64,000 nt of DNA, taken from Maribacter sp. ACAM166. Its GTDB lineage: Bacteria; Bacteroidota; Bacteroidia; Flavobacteriales; Flavobacteriaceae. Below the pieces are notes generated by a model. The model saw only the letters and a program-made list of their open reading frames with translations. It was not told the origin of the DNA and made no database searches. The stretch lies in contig NZ_VAUW01000009.1 of the NCBI RefSeq assembly GCF_005771495.1, forward strand, positions 1 to 64,000, read 5' to 3'. This document shows, piece by piece, positions 26,502 to 35,327 of the stretch. Made by a program: the position numbers and the translations under genes. Every line of letters begins with the position of its first letter. The first letter of the stretch is position 1.

Positions 26502-26857
26502 TTAGAAACTACGTTTAATCGTGGATAAAAGCCAACACACAATAAAATAAAGAGCTAGATTAAAAATAAACAAACTCTTGCTTAATCTAAGAAACTATAA
26601 TTTTAAGTTTAGAGGTTCAAGCATTTGATTCTTTGAGTTTTTTTATAGTAATTTTCAATACGTATTCAGGCAATGCAGAAATATTAGTTACACCACAAGT
26701 ACTGCACGAGTTTACAATTGCAAAACACTGACTGAGCAGTTGTTATTAAACCGAAGTTTATACCTCCAAAAACACTTTAAAACAAACAAGCTGTTTAAAT
26801 AGATTTTTTGTTCTAAACAACTAAATTTACACAGGTTTATTTTGGGAATTAAAAATA
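26502..26857. other. Intergenic stretch without visible gene
   Basis: This stretch is about 350 bp of AT-rich sequence before the antiporter gene. I see no open frame with coding character, no strong hairpin and no repeat. It presumably contains the antiporter promoter, but no convincing TAnnTTTG element with a correctly spaced TTG was found. Confidence 0.5.
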
Positions 26858-28321
26858 ATGAATTTAACCATTGAAAACATACTGTTAGTTGGATCCCTAC
26901 TGCTTTTTATAAGCATTATTGTTGGTAAGACATCCTATAAATTTGGCGTTCCTACCTTAATACTCTTTTTAGCTATCGGAATGCTGGCAGGTTCTGAAGG
27001 TATTGTTGGTATTCGGTTTAACGACCCTAAACTTGCACAGTTCATTGGTATCGTTTCACTTAACTTCATTTTGTTTTCTGGGGGACTTGATACAAATTGG
27101 AAAGCTGTAAAACCGATTCTTAGAGAGGGTATTGTTTTATCCACCTTAGGGGTTTTACTAACAACTGTTTCCCTAGGTACATTCGTTTGGTTCGTAACAG
27201 ATTTTACTATTTATGAAAGTATGTTATTAGGCTCAATTGTATCTTCTACAGATGCAGCGGCGGTATTTTCTATATTGCGTTCAAAGAATCTTGCGTTGAG
27301 GAACAACCTAAGACAAACGTTAGAATTGGAAAGTGGTAGTAATGATCCTATGGCGTACGTACTAACTATTGCATTTTTGACTTTAGTAATTAACCAAGAC
27401 CTTAGTATTCTTTCCATCATTCCATTATTTTTGAAACAAATGATTTTGGGTGGCATCGGAGGTTTCGCCTTCGGGAAATTGAGTGAAATTATTATCAACA
27501 GAATTAAACTTGGTTTTGAAGGACTATACCCTGTTTTGGTTATAGCGTTAATGTTTATTACGTTTTCGGCAACTGATGTGATAGGCGGTAACGGATTTCT
27601 TGCCATTTACATTTGTGCTGTTTATTTAGGCAATCAAGATTTAATACATAAATCGACAATTTTGAAAATGTTCGATGGTATTGCATGGTTAATGCAAATT
27701 GTTCTGTTCCTTACCCTGGGCTTACTCGTTTTTCCTTCTCAAATTATTCCTTACATGGGCATTGGCCTGCTCATTTCGATATTTCTCATCCTAGTAGCCC
27801 GACCAGTGAGTGTGTTTTTAAGTTTGATGTTTTTCAAAATGAAACTTAGAAGAAGATTTTATATTTCTTGGGTCGGGTTACGAGGTGCAGTCCCAATAGT
27901 ATTTGCCACCTATCCGCTTTTAGCAGGAATTGATAAAGCAAATATGATTTTCAATATTGTATTTTTTATTTCAGTAACATCTGTTCTAATTCAAGGAACA
28001 ACGTTGTCTATTTTCGCTAAATGGTTGAACGTTGCCTTACCTGAAGAAGTAAAACCCATTACAGAAAATGATAGGTACATTCTTAATTTACCAAAATCAG
28101 CAATGGAAGAAGTATCAATTCCTCCTGATAGTTATGCTGTTGACAAACGAATTATAGATTTACATTTTCCGCGATCAGCATTCATCGTAATGATCAAGCG
28201 AAATAGTAAATTTGTACGTCCAGGAGGATCTACGGTTATTGAAGCTAATGACACGTTAGTTCTTTTGTTAGATAATGAAGATAGCTTGAATGAAGTAAAT
28301 GAAATACTTTATAAAAGTTAA
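26858..28321 (+). CDS. CPA1-type K+/H+ antiporter with TrkA-C domain
   Basis: This 487 aa inner-membrane antiporter has twelve or thirteen helices over residues 5-390. LASTDAAAVFSILRSKNL-type sequence is seen as SSTDAAAVFSILRS, with ELESGSNDPMAYVLT, the conserved ion-binding region of NhaP/CPA1 carriers. ISWVGLRGAVPIVFAT is the typical later helix. A cytosolic TrkA-C domain (about 405-487, ending DTLVLLLDNEDSLNEV) should regulate the transport by nucleotide or ion binding. The layout matches NhaP2/CvrA-type K+/H+ exchangers. A small gene begins 10 bp downstream and may be co-transcribed. Confidence 0.9.
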   Translation: MNLTIENILLVGSLLLFISIIVGKTSYKFGVPTLILFLAIGMLAGSEGIVGIRFNDPKLAQFIGIVSLNFILFSGGLDTNWKAVKPILREGIVLSTLGVLLTTVSLGTFVWFVTDFTIYESMLLGSIVSSTDAAAVFSILRSKNLALRNNLRQTLELESGSNDPMAYVLTIAFLTLVINQDLSILSIIPLFLKQMILGGIGGFAFGKLSEIIINRIKLGFEGLYPVLVIALMFITFSATDVIGGNGFLAIYICAVYLGNQDLIHKSTILKMFDGIAWLMQIVLFLTLGLLVFPSQIIPYMGIGLLISIFLILVARPVSVFLSLMFFKMKLRRRFYISWVGLRGAVPIVFATYPLLAGIDKANMIFNIVFFISVTSVLIQGTTLSIFAKWLNVALPEEVKPITENDRYILNLPKSAMEEVSIPPDSYAVDKRIIDLHFPRSAFIVMIKRNSKFVRPGGSTVIEANDTLVLLLDNEDSLNEVNEILYKS

Positions 28322-28331
28322 ATAGCTAAAG

Positions 28332-28706
28332 ATGAAAAATTTGCATCAAGTACTGAAAGTATTACTACTCATTACAATTTATTGTATTGGTATTTCTAGT
28401 TCTGCAAAATCTTTATCGGATGCTAATGCTCAAACTATTGAACAAAACAATGAGCAGAAAAAATACTTTAGTTCAGCATACAAGATTCTTCAGCCCCATG
28501 CGCAAGAATCTCAAATTTGTAGCGTCAACCTAGCAGAATTTGTAGCACCTAATTATGAGTCCCATTCTAAAGGTTTTTGGGTAGTTCTAAAGTCAAGTGA
28601 ATTACTGTTTAATGCAAGATTTAAACAATATATAATTTACTCTAAAACCTTATTGATTAGGCATCGAAAGTCTGACCTTATTTTTCCATTCCATAATTTT
28701 TGGTAA
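28332..28706 (+). CDS. Hypothetical small exported protein (124 aa)
   Basis: It starts 10 bp after the antiporter stop. The N-terminus MKNLHQVLKVLLLITIYCIG looks like a signal peptide with a possible cut after SSSA. The remainder has one short hydrophobic stretch and a basic C-terminal part (LLIRHRKSDLIF). No family is recognised. Position suggests co-transcription with the antiporter; a role in ion homeostasis would be a guess. Confidence 0.45.
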   Translation: MKNLHQVLKVLLLITIYCIGISSSAKSLSDANAQTIEQNNEQKKYFSSAYKILQPHAQESQICSVNLAEFVAPNYESHSKGFWVVLKSSELLFNARFKQYIIYSKTLLIRHRKSDLIFPFHNFW

Positions 28707-28814
28707 ACCATTTTTCTGAAGACTATCCTTCAGGTGGTTATATAACGTATTGATATGGTGTGGATTTCCACATTATACAAAAATCAGTATATCAAAAAAT
28801 ATAAAAAATATAAA

Positions 28815-29297
28815 ATGGAATTAGGAATAGCCGCTATCGGCATCACATGCGTTGCCCTATGTGCAATGCCTTTTGTATTAACGAACAGAAATACAAAGAA
28901 TAAAGAAAAATTAGTATTGATGTCCCTCAAAGACGTGGCAAAACAGCATGATTGCGAAATAACTGAATACGAAATATTTGGACATTATGCCATTGGCATC
29001 GATAATGTAACCAAATCGGTATGTTTTATTTTAAACACTAGAAAAGTTATTAAACAGCAATTTGTTAACCTATCTACTGTCAATAATTGTGAAATAACCA
29101 ATGTCAGCAGGTCATTGGCTCAAAAGGGGAAAATAATCGACCGGCTAAATTTAAACCTTAGTCCAATTGACAAAAATAAGCCTGACACGGTTCTTGAATT
29201 TTACGATGCAGATGTGAACTACCAACTTAGTGGAGAACTACAATCGATTGAGAAATGGAACAAGTTGATTAAGAATATGTTGAAAAGCAAAAAATAA
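28815..29297 (+). CDS. Hypothetical membrane-anchored protein (160 aa)
   Basis: I take ATG 28815 as start because MELGIAAIGITCVALCAMPF begins a membrane helix; the frame is open 60 bp further upstream, but that part is lysine/tyrosine-rich and unlike a leader. After the helix and a basic stop-transfer segment (NRNTKNKEK) comes a cytosolic alpha/beta domain of about 120 residues with LMSLKDVAKQHDCEITEYEI, then DRLNLNLSP. I recognise it as the kind of conserved unnamed flavobacterial protein but cannot give a function. It stands alone. Confidence 0.6.
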   Translation: MELGIAAIGITCVALCAMPFVLTNRNTKNKEKLVLMSLKDVAKQHDCEITEYEIFGHYAIGIDNVTKSVCFILNTRKVIKQQFVNLSTVNNCEITNVSRSLAQKGKIIDRLNLNLSPIDKNKPDTVLEFYDADVNYQLSGELQSIEKWNKLIKNMLKSKK

Positions 29298-30022
29298 GAA
29301 TATTAGTAAACACTTTGTATAAATAATAGCGGATTGATTATTCGATAAAATAGGGTATGACATTTGCTATTGTTTATATACGTGTTCATTACAGTTTTCA
29401 CTGGAAGCAACATGTTTAGAAATTAACATCTTAAAAAAGGTAGAGTATGAAAATATAGCATTGACCATAGCCCTTTACATGGCTACCAGATTTTGAATTA
29501 GTGAAAAGAAGAGCATACCAATTTTTCCTGAGAAAAAGCGATTTATGAAATATCTTATGTAACTAACGCATTTAAAAGATTGGCATCTTTGAATTTCAAC
29601 TATTCAAAAGGCAACGTTAAATAGAATTTTAATCAAGTAAATAGTACCTTTTTTTTCAAAATAAAATCGTTAATGAAAATACACTGACACTCCATTGTGA
29701 AACCTACACATCAATATTAAATAATATTTCGAGACTCAAATCCTATTTGTAGCTATAGAATGGTTATCCTTGCCAAAAGCAGCCTTGCCTTCCCTACTCG
29801 CATTATCGAATACTTACAATGACTTTCAATTTTTTAAAGCTTGTGCTGATCTGGCCAAATCATGGCTTTTTAGATTGATTAGTTTAATATTCAAAATAAG
29901 CATTCGGCTCTATTTTAACCGGGCAGCAGGTAAACCTGAAAAAATTAGCGTCCCAATATAAGCTATGTTTCAAACACGAACGGTTATATGTAATTTGAAC
30001 GATTGAATTAAATAAAAACAGC
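29298..30022. other. Gene-poor stretch
   Basis: This stretch is about 720 bp without a convincing gene. A 63-codon open frame at 29770-29961 (a run with ALPSLLALSN and SWLFRLISLIFK) has no recognisable feature and no clear start context. The part 29400-29640 reads as short broken frames and may be an old gene decayed beyond recognition. Confidence 0.4.
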
Positions 30023-30784
30023 ATGTTTAGACATCAAGGTAAAAGCAGAACATTAAAACATAATCTGCGTATTGCTACTATTCTTTCTTTTGTAGCTGGA
30101 ATTGTTAATGTTACGGGTTTTTTGTCTTTCAAACAATTGACTACAAATGTAACAGGTCATTTTGCTCTTTTTATTAATGATGTTGCTAATTTTGAATTTT
30201 GGAAAGGCACAATATATTTCCTTTATATTTTCTCCTTTCTTTTTGGTTCCTTTTTGTCCAGTTTTCTAATTGAGAAGTTTAGAGAAAACAGACAACTTAA
30301 TATCTTCATTTTACCAACCATAATTGAGGCTCTTATTTTAATATCAATCGGAATTATAAGTAATTTTATTGAAATAGAATCTTCTAATTTAGTTGTTTGT
30401 TCACTACTTTTTGCTATGGGATTACAAAACTCTTTTGTAACTAAAATATCAAATGCTGTAGTGCGTACGACGCACCTAACCGGCCTTTTTACAGATTTGG
30501 GCATTGACATTTCTCAATTGTTATTGCCGAGGCTATATCCACAAAAAGAAAAACTAAAAGCCAATATTAAGCTGCGGATTTATATTATTGCATTCTTCTT
30601 TGCAGGTGGATTATTCGGTGGATTTTTTTATTCCAAAGTTGATTTAAAATTAAACACATTAATTTTAGGTGCTGTGATTTTACTAATTAGCTTATTCTAT
30701 GATGATTTTAGATATAAACTAATCAAGACTAAAAGAAAACATCACCAAAAAAATAAAACCTTCACACAACACCTGATAAAATAG
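30023..30784 (+). CDS. DUF1275 (YoaK-type) membrane protein
   Basis: This is a 253 aa integral membrane protein with six hydrophobic segments. The family signature is plain: SFVAGIVNVTGFLSFKQLTT followed by NVTGH near the N-terminus, and AMGLQNSFVTKISNAVVRTT with HLTGLFTDLG in the middle. It ends in a basic cytosolic tail (KTKRKHHQKNK). The family is widespread and its transported substrate is not known. The gene stands alone. Confidence 0.88.
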   Translation: MFRHQGKSRTLKHNLRIATILSFVAGIVNVTGFLSFKQLTTNVTGHFALFINDVANFEFWKGTIYFLYIFSFLFGSFLSSFLIEKFRENRQLNIFILPTIIEALILISIGIISNFIEIESSNLVVCSLLFAMGLQNSFVTKISNAVVRTTHLTGLFTDLGIDISQLLLPRLYPQKEKLKANIKLRIYIIAFFFAGGLFGGFFYSKVDLKLNTLILGAVILLISLFYDDFRYKLIKTKRKHHQKNKTFTQHLIK

Positions 30785-30861
30785 AATACTTGCCAGGCTA
30801 TGCTACAGCATTATTATGCAGTGTTAAGCAACCTTTGTATAATAATTTCATCTAACTGTAT

Positions 30862-31234
30862 ATGAAAACAAAAGTTTTAGTTTTGATAATCGGAGTCCTT
30901 TCGATATTAGGTTGTGATAATAATGATCTCAAGAGAAATATTGACGGACAGTATATTGGGACTTTTCAACGAGGCCTGAATAGCTCAAATGTAGAGTTGA
31001 CATTGGATGAAAATATTTTTTTTTGGAGAAAGTGATAGCGTTAAGTTTCCAGCTATTTGTAAGGGTACTTACTCAATTTCAAATACGATAATTAAATTTA
31101 AAAATCAGTGTCCGTGGACTGCTGAATTCAATTGGAGCTTAATATTGAGTGACACGTTTGATTATAGTTTTGCAAACGATACACTGAGGTTAACAAATTT
31201 AATTGGAGATAGTTACATCTTGACAAAATCATAA
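30862..31234 (+). pseudogene. Small lipoprotein gene interrupted at a run of nine T
   Basis: ATG 30862 opens a lipoprotein signal MKTKVLVLIIGVLSILGC and continues DNNDLKRNIDGQYIGTFQRG to VELTLDENIFF. There the frame reaches a stop soon after a run of nine T (31016-31024). Reading with eight T continues smoothly as FGESDSVKFPAICKGTYSIS and ends LTNLIGDSYILTKS at 31234. The intact product would be about 123 aa, a small beta-rich lipoprotein of the type with GxYxGTF start. The one-base difference could be a real mutation, a slippage switch or a base-call error. I place it as a pseudogene with that reserve. Confidence 0.7.
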
Positions 31235-31386
31235 TGCATTACAACGCTTGCTGCTTTAAAAAACTCTACTCCATTTTCTTATTAGTCCCTTGTTTCCACT
31301 CCTTTAAATAACAAACTTTTTTTTTACAAAAAAAAGGAATACGAGGATTACCGAGGCAATCCCTTAATTTGATTTAATTTTGCAGC

Positions 31387-32937
31387 ATGGTCAAAAATGT
31401 GCAGATACGGTTAACCTTAGAGGAAGAAGCTTTATCGGGAAGCTTAAAAAAACGAACTGCCAAGTATTTAGGTATCTCTGAAAATTCTTTTCAGTTAAAA
31501 GTGATTCGTAAATCTATTGATGCGCGTAAACCGCTAATCGTATTCAATTACAAACTGGCCGTTTATATTGATGAACCTGCTCCTAGCAACGCATTATCCT
31601 TTGAATACAAAAATGTATCTAACGCAAAATCGATTCATATAGTAGGATTTGGCCCTGCAGGAATGTGGGCTGCACTACGATGCCTAGAACTGGGCTACAA
31701 ACCTATTGTACTAGAACGCGGAAAAGATGTAAAAGAACGAAGACGTGACCTAAAAGCGATCAATCAAGATCACTTGGTTAACGGTGAAAGTAATTACTGC
31801 TTTGGCGAAGGCGGTGCAGGCACCTATTCTGACGGTAAACTTTACACACGTAGCCTAAAACGTGGCGATGTACGTCGTATTTTTGAAAGTTTAGTATTTC
31901 ATGGGGCTACAGACCAAATTTTGGTAGATGCACATCCACATATCGGCACCAACAAACTCCCAAAGATCGTTCAGAATATTCGAGAGACCATTCTTCAATG
32001 TGGCGGTGAAGTCCATTTTAACACCAAAGTGACCGATTTCAGTATTCAGAATAATACACTAAAAGCCATTATCCTGAATGAAAAGAATGAAATGGTAGTA
32101 GACCGACTCATATTAGCTACTGGACATTCAGCGCGTGATATTTTTGAGCTTCTTCATAAAAAGGATGTTGCTTTAACAGCGAAATCATTTGCAATGGGTG
32201 TTCGTGTAGAGCATCCACAGCATATCATAGACAGTATTCAATACCATTGCTCTGGAGAGCGTAACGAGTTGTTACCTGCCGCATCCTATAGTTTAGTTGA
32301 GCAGGTGAAAGAGAGAGGTGTATATTCTTTTTGTATGTGTCCCGGTGGATTTATTGTACCTGCTGCTACAGCACCAGGTGAAGTGGTGGTAAATGGAATG
32401 TCTCCATCCAAACGCAATAACCTGTATGCCAATTCTGGTATTGTAGTAGAGATTGATGTAAATAAAGACATTCCCAAATACGAAAAATTCGGAGCCCTTA
32501 AAGGGTTAGAATATCAAAAAGATTTAGAGCGCTTGGCCTTTACCTCAGGTGGACGCACACAAACAGCACCTGCACAACGATTAACAGATTTTGTAGACGG
32601 CAATTTATCGGCAGATTTAAATTCTACCTCCTATCAACCCGGATTAAACTCGGCACCTTTACATTCCCTTTTACCTAAATTATTAGGAAGCAGACTACGC
32701 CAAGGTTTTAAAGCCTTTGGGGATAAGATGCACGGTTATTATACTTCAGAGGCGAATATTGTAGGGGTAGAATCACGAACCTCATCACCTGTGACTATCC
32801 CAAGAGACGAACAATTGGAGCATCCGGTTATCAAAGGGTTATATCCTTGCGGTGAAGGTGGTGGTTACGCAGGCGGCATTGTTTCCGCAGCGATGGATGG
32901 AGAACGGTGTGCCGAAGCCGCTATGAACAGGTTATAA
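31387..32937 (+). CDS. FAD-dependent oxidoreductase (FAD-dependent dehydrogenase type)
   Basis: This 516 aa cytoplasmic flavoprotein has a small N-terminal domain (about 1-75), which is followed by a Rossmann FAD-binding motif ([18 protein letters not shown], about 87-105) and a [16 protein letters not shown] block. [16 protein letters not shown] is the second nucleotide-linked segment. The C-terminus carries [20 protein letters not shown], the conserved end of this family. The overall layout is that of the long uncharacterised FAD-dependent dehydrogenases of many bacteria. The reaction is unknown. It precedes the DEAD-box helicase by 67 bp in the same direction, with a possible promoter between them. 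Confidence 0.85.
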   Translation: MVKNVQIRLTLEEEALSGSLKKRTAKYLGISENSFQLKVIRKSIDARKPLIVFNYKLAVYIDEPAPSNALSFEYKNVSNAKSIHIVGFGPAGMWAALRCLELGYKPIVLERGKDVKERRRDLKAINQDHLVNGESNYCFGEGGAGTYSDGKLYTRSLKRGDVRRIFESLVFHGATDQILVDAHPHIGTNKLPKIVQNIRETILQCGGEVHFNTKVTDFSIQNNTLKAIILNEKNEMVVDRLILATGHSARDIFELLHKKDVALTAKSFAMGVRVEHPQHIIDSIQYHCSGERNELLPAASYSLVEQVKERGVYSFCMCPGGFIVPAATAPGEVVVNGMSPSKRNNLYANSGIVVEIDVNKDIPKYEKFGALKGLEYQKDLERLAFTSGGRTQTAPAQRLTDFVDGNLSADLNSTSYQPGLNSAPLHSLLPKLLGSRLRQGFKAFGDKMHGYYTSEANIVGVESRTSSPVTIPRDEQLEHPVIKGLYPCGEGGGYAGGIVSAAMDGERCAEAAMNRL

Positions 32938-32979
32938 ATTACTATCATCTAGCAACAAACAACTGTCAACCAATAAGCG

Positions 32980-32987
32980 TACCTTTG
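32980..32987 (+). promoter_or_regulatory. Possible -7 element (TACCTTTG) before helicase gene
   Basis: TACCTTTG is an exact match to TAnnTTTG and lies 17 bp before the ATG at 33005. A TTG at the proper -33 distance is not present, so the site is only a candidate. Confidence 0.35.
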
Positions 32988-33004
32988 CCGCTTATTTAAA
33001 ATAC

Positions 33005-34306
33005 ATGACATTTAAAGAACTCGGCATCGCCGAACCAATCCTAAAAGCCTTAGAAGCTGAAGGTTATACTCACCCTACTCCAATTCAAGAACAATCTATT
33101 CCTATTTTACTAAAAGGCAAAGACCTCTTAGGTGTTGCACAAACGGGTACAGGAAAAACAGCTGCCTTTGGTATTCCGATACTTCATCATTTATATGAAG
33201 GCATTAGTTTAAGCCAGTCAAAACGTAAGGTAAAAGCATTGGTGGTTACCCCTACTCGTGAGCTTGCCATACAAATCGGCGAAAGTTTTACCGCATATGG
33301 TAAACATACCGGACTTCGAAATACCGTAATTTTCGGTGGTGTTAAACAAGGGAAACAAGTTAGCGCCTTACGCAGTGGTGTTGATATTTTGATTGCTACG
33401 CCAGGGCGTTTGTTAGATTTAATGAATCAAGGTTTTATCTCGTTTAGGGATTTAGAACATGTGGTATTAGATGAAGCCGATCAAATGTTGGACATGGGCT
33501 TTATTCATGACATCAAAAAAATAATTGCTAAACTACCTTCAAAAAGACAGTCACTTTTCTTTTCGGCCACAATGCCAAAAGATATCGTAGTGCTTTCACG
33601 TAAGATGTTGGGTGATTTTGAACGCGTCACTATTAAGCCAGAGCAGGCTACTGCAGAGAAAGTGGAACAAGGTGTTTATTTTGTAAGCAAAGGAAATAAA
33701 CCTAAGTTGTTGGTGCATTTATTAGAACAACAGCCAGAGGCTTCTGTATTGATATTTTCACGTACGAAACATGGTGCGAATAAGATTGTAAAGAAATTGG
33801 CACAAGCAGATATTAATTCTGCAGCTATTCACGGTAATAAATCACAAACTGCACGACAGAAAGCATTGGGTGATTTTAAAGACGGAAAATTAAAAGTATT
33901 GGTCGCTACCGATATTGCCGCTAGGGGTATCGATGTTGAGGAACTATCATTGGTGGTAAATTATGACCTACCAAATGTATCTGAAACTTATGTACACCGT
34001 ATTGGAAGAACAGGTCGTGCCAGCGCAAGCGGAACTGCCTTATCGTTCTGTGATAAAGAAGAACGAGCATACCTACGTGATATTGAAAAACTCATTAAGC
34101 AAGAAGTGCCTCGTATGCCCGAACATCAGTTTATGGATGAGGATACTAAGGATGAAGATGATGATAGGCCAGCAAGAACTCCTAGAGGCCAGGGTAATTC
34201 GGCAAATAAAACTCGAAATAGACCAGGCGGCAACAACTTCCGAGGAAAAAATAATAGAAATACGAGTAGACCTAAAAAAAGAAACGACTCTAGTAGTAGA
34301 GACTAG
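33005..34306 (+). CDS. DEAD-box RNA helicase (RhlE-like)
   Basis: This 433 aa ATP-dependent RNA helicase is expected to remodel RNA or assist ribosome assembly or cold growth. All motifs are present: the Q motif ([17 protein letters not shown]), [11 protein letters not shown] (I), PTRELAIQI (Ia), GG and TPGRL (Ib), DEAD in VLDEADQML (II), FSATMP (III), IFSRTKHG (IV), [11 protein letters not shown] (V) and [11 protein letters not shown] (VI). The C-terminal tail from about 375 is low-complexity, rich in Arg, Asn, Gly and Lys, typical for RNA binding. A terminator follows. Confidence 0.95.
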   Translation: MTFKELGIAEPILKALEAEGYTHPTPIQEQSIPILLKGKDLLGVAQTGTGKTAAFGIPILHHLYEGISLSQSKRKVKALVVTPTRELAIQIGESFTAYGKHTGLRNTVIFGGVKQGKQVSALRSGVDILIATPGRLLDLMNQGFISFRDLEHVVLDEADQMLDMGFIHDIKKIIAKLPSKRQSLFFSATMPKDIVVLSRKMLGDFERVTIKPEQATAEKVEQGVYFVSKGNKPKLLVHLLEQQPEASVLIFSRTKHGANKIVKKLAQADINSAAIHGNKSQTARQKALGDFKDGKLKVLVATDIAARGIDVEELSLVVNYDLPNVSETYVHRIGRTGRASASGTALSFCDKEERAYLRDIEKLIKQEVPRMPEHQFMDEDTKDEDDDRPARTPRGQGNSANKTRNRPGGNNFRGKNNRNTSRPKKRNDSSSRD

Positions 34307-34332
34307 TTTTAATTAAAAAAAACCAAATAAAC

Positions 34333-34366
34333 AAAACCCTAATGACTATAATCATGGGGGTTTTTT
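34333..34366 (+). terminator. Intrinsic terminator after helicase gene
   Basis: AAAACCC pairs with GGGTTTT, with an inner ATGA/TCAT pairing and a T tail. It lies 27 bp after the helicase stop. Confidence 0.7.
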
Positions 34367-34390
34367 AGTTATAAAAAGTATAAACACCTA

Positions 34391-34540
34391 CTATCGATTC
34401 CCTCTAATTAACGTGCCATTGTAATCCGTTGGGCCATACAAACATAGTTCATATTCCTTGCCATAATACCTTCTCGCATCAGCTTGATCTTTGCAGATGC
34501 TGCAGCCTCGAAGTAATTCATATTTTGATTTAAGGCCTAC
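34391..34540 (-). pseudogene. Possible remnant of a small cysteine-containing protein
   Basis: The minus strand is open for 49 codons up to a TAG at 34391 and reads KYELLRGCSICKDQADARRY, then YGKEYELCLYGPTDYNG and TLIRGNR. The composition is protein-like and the CxxC pair stands out, but no start codon exists before the upstream in-frame stop at about 34545. I read it as the 3' end of a broken gene. The family is not known to me. Confidence 0.3.
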
Positions 34541-34592
34541 TTATATTTCTTAAATAAACTGTCTAGAAACTTTTACCAGAGAACATAACCTA

Positions 34593-35327
34593 TTAAATTG
34601 TACGTATCCGATTCAATAACAGTTCCTTATGCGATTTTCCTATAGGAATTACCTTTCTTCCGATTTCTAAATGACCATCGGCCAAAACATCCAATTTAGA
34701 GATATTGATTATAAAAGAGCGGTGCACACGAACAAAACTAGATTTCGGAAGCTTATCTTCCATAACCTTCAGCGTACATGTAAGTATGTGATTTATTTTT
34801 TTGGTAATCAAGCTACAATAATTGCGATTGGCCTCAATATAGAGTATGTCTTCTAATAGTAATTTCTCCATTCTTCCATTATGTCGTACGAAAATCCGGT
34901 CTTCGAGTACTTCTATTTCCTGAGTATTATGACTCAATTCTTTGCCTTCTTTCAGTTGCTCAACGACCAAAGCGATAGTACGTTGTAAACTTAATTTATT
35001 AAAAGGTTTTGTAATAAATGCCTTAGGTTGGGTTTCCTTTGCCTTCTCAAAGGTAGCATCGTCACTATTCGCAGTAAGGTATATTATGGGAATATCATTA
35101 CTTTTCTGAATGGCTTTGGCGGTATCTATACCGCTAATTGTACCTTTTAGGTTGATATCCATAAGCACTATGTGCGGAGAATGCTCTCTAACGTGCATAA
35201 TGGCTTCTTCTCCCCTAGGTAAAATGCCAGCAACTTCATAGCCAAGACTTGTTAACTGAATAGACAGGTTCGCTGCAATGATCATATCATCCTCAACTAT
35301 CAATATATTGACCTTATCATTCTTCAT
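34593..35327 (-). CDS. LytTR response regulator
   Basis: This 244 aa regulator has an N-terminal receiver (about 1-122) with EDDMII, the phosphorylatable Asp in HIVLMDINLKG near residue 56, and the Lys in FITKPF near 106. A LytTR DNA-binding domain covers about 145-240, with EDILYIEANRNYC and KSSFVRVHRSFIINISK. The start codon directly abuts the stop codon of the kinase gene 35328-37289, so the two are translated together and form a two-component pair. LytTR regulators bind direct repeats upstream of targets. The likely targets cannot be named. Confidence 0.95.
   Translation of the reverse strand: MKNDKVNILIVEDDMIIAANLSIQLTSLGYEVAGILPRGEEAIMHVREHSPHIVLMDINLKGTISGIDTAKAIQKSNDIPIIYLTANSDDATFEKAKETQPKAFITKPFNKLSLQRTIALVVEQLKEGKELSHNTQEIEVLEDRIFVRHNGRMEKLLLEDILYIEANRNYCSLITKKINHILTCTLKVMEDKLPKSSFVRVHRSFIINISKLDVLADGHLEIGRKVIPIGKSHKELLLNRIRTI

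Noticed and set aside
29770-29961. 63-codon open frame as a gene
   Set aside because: No recognisable domain, weak start context and no neighbour linkage. Its composition fits a chance frame or a remnant.
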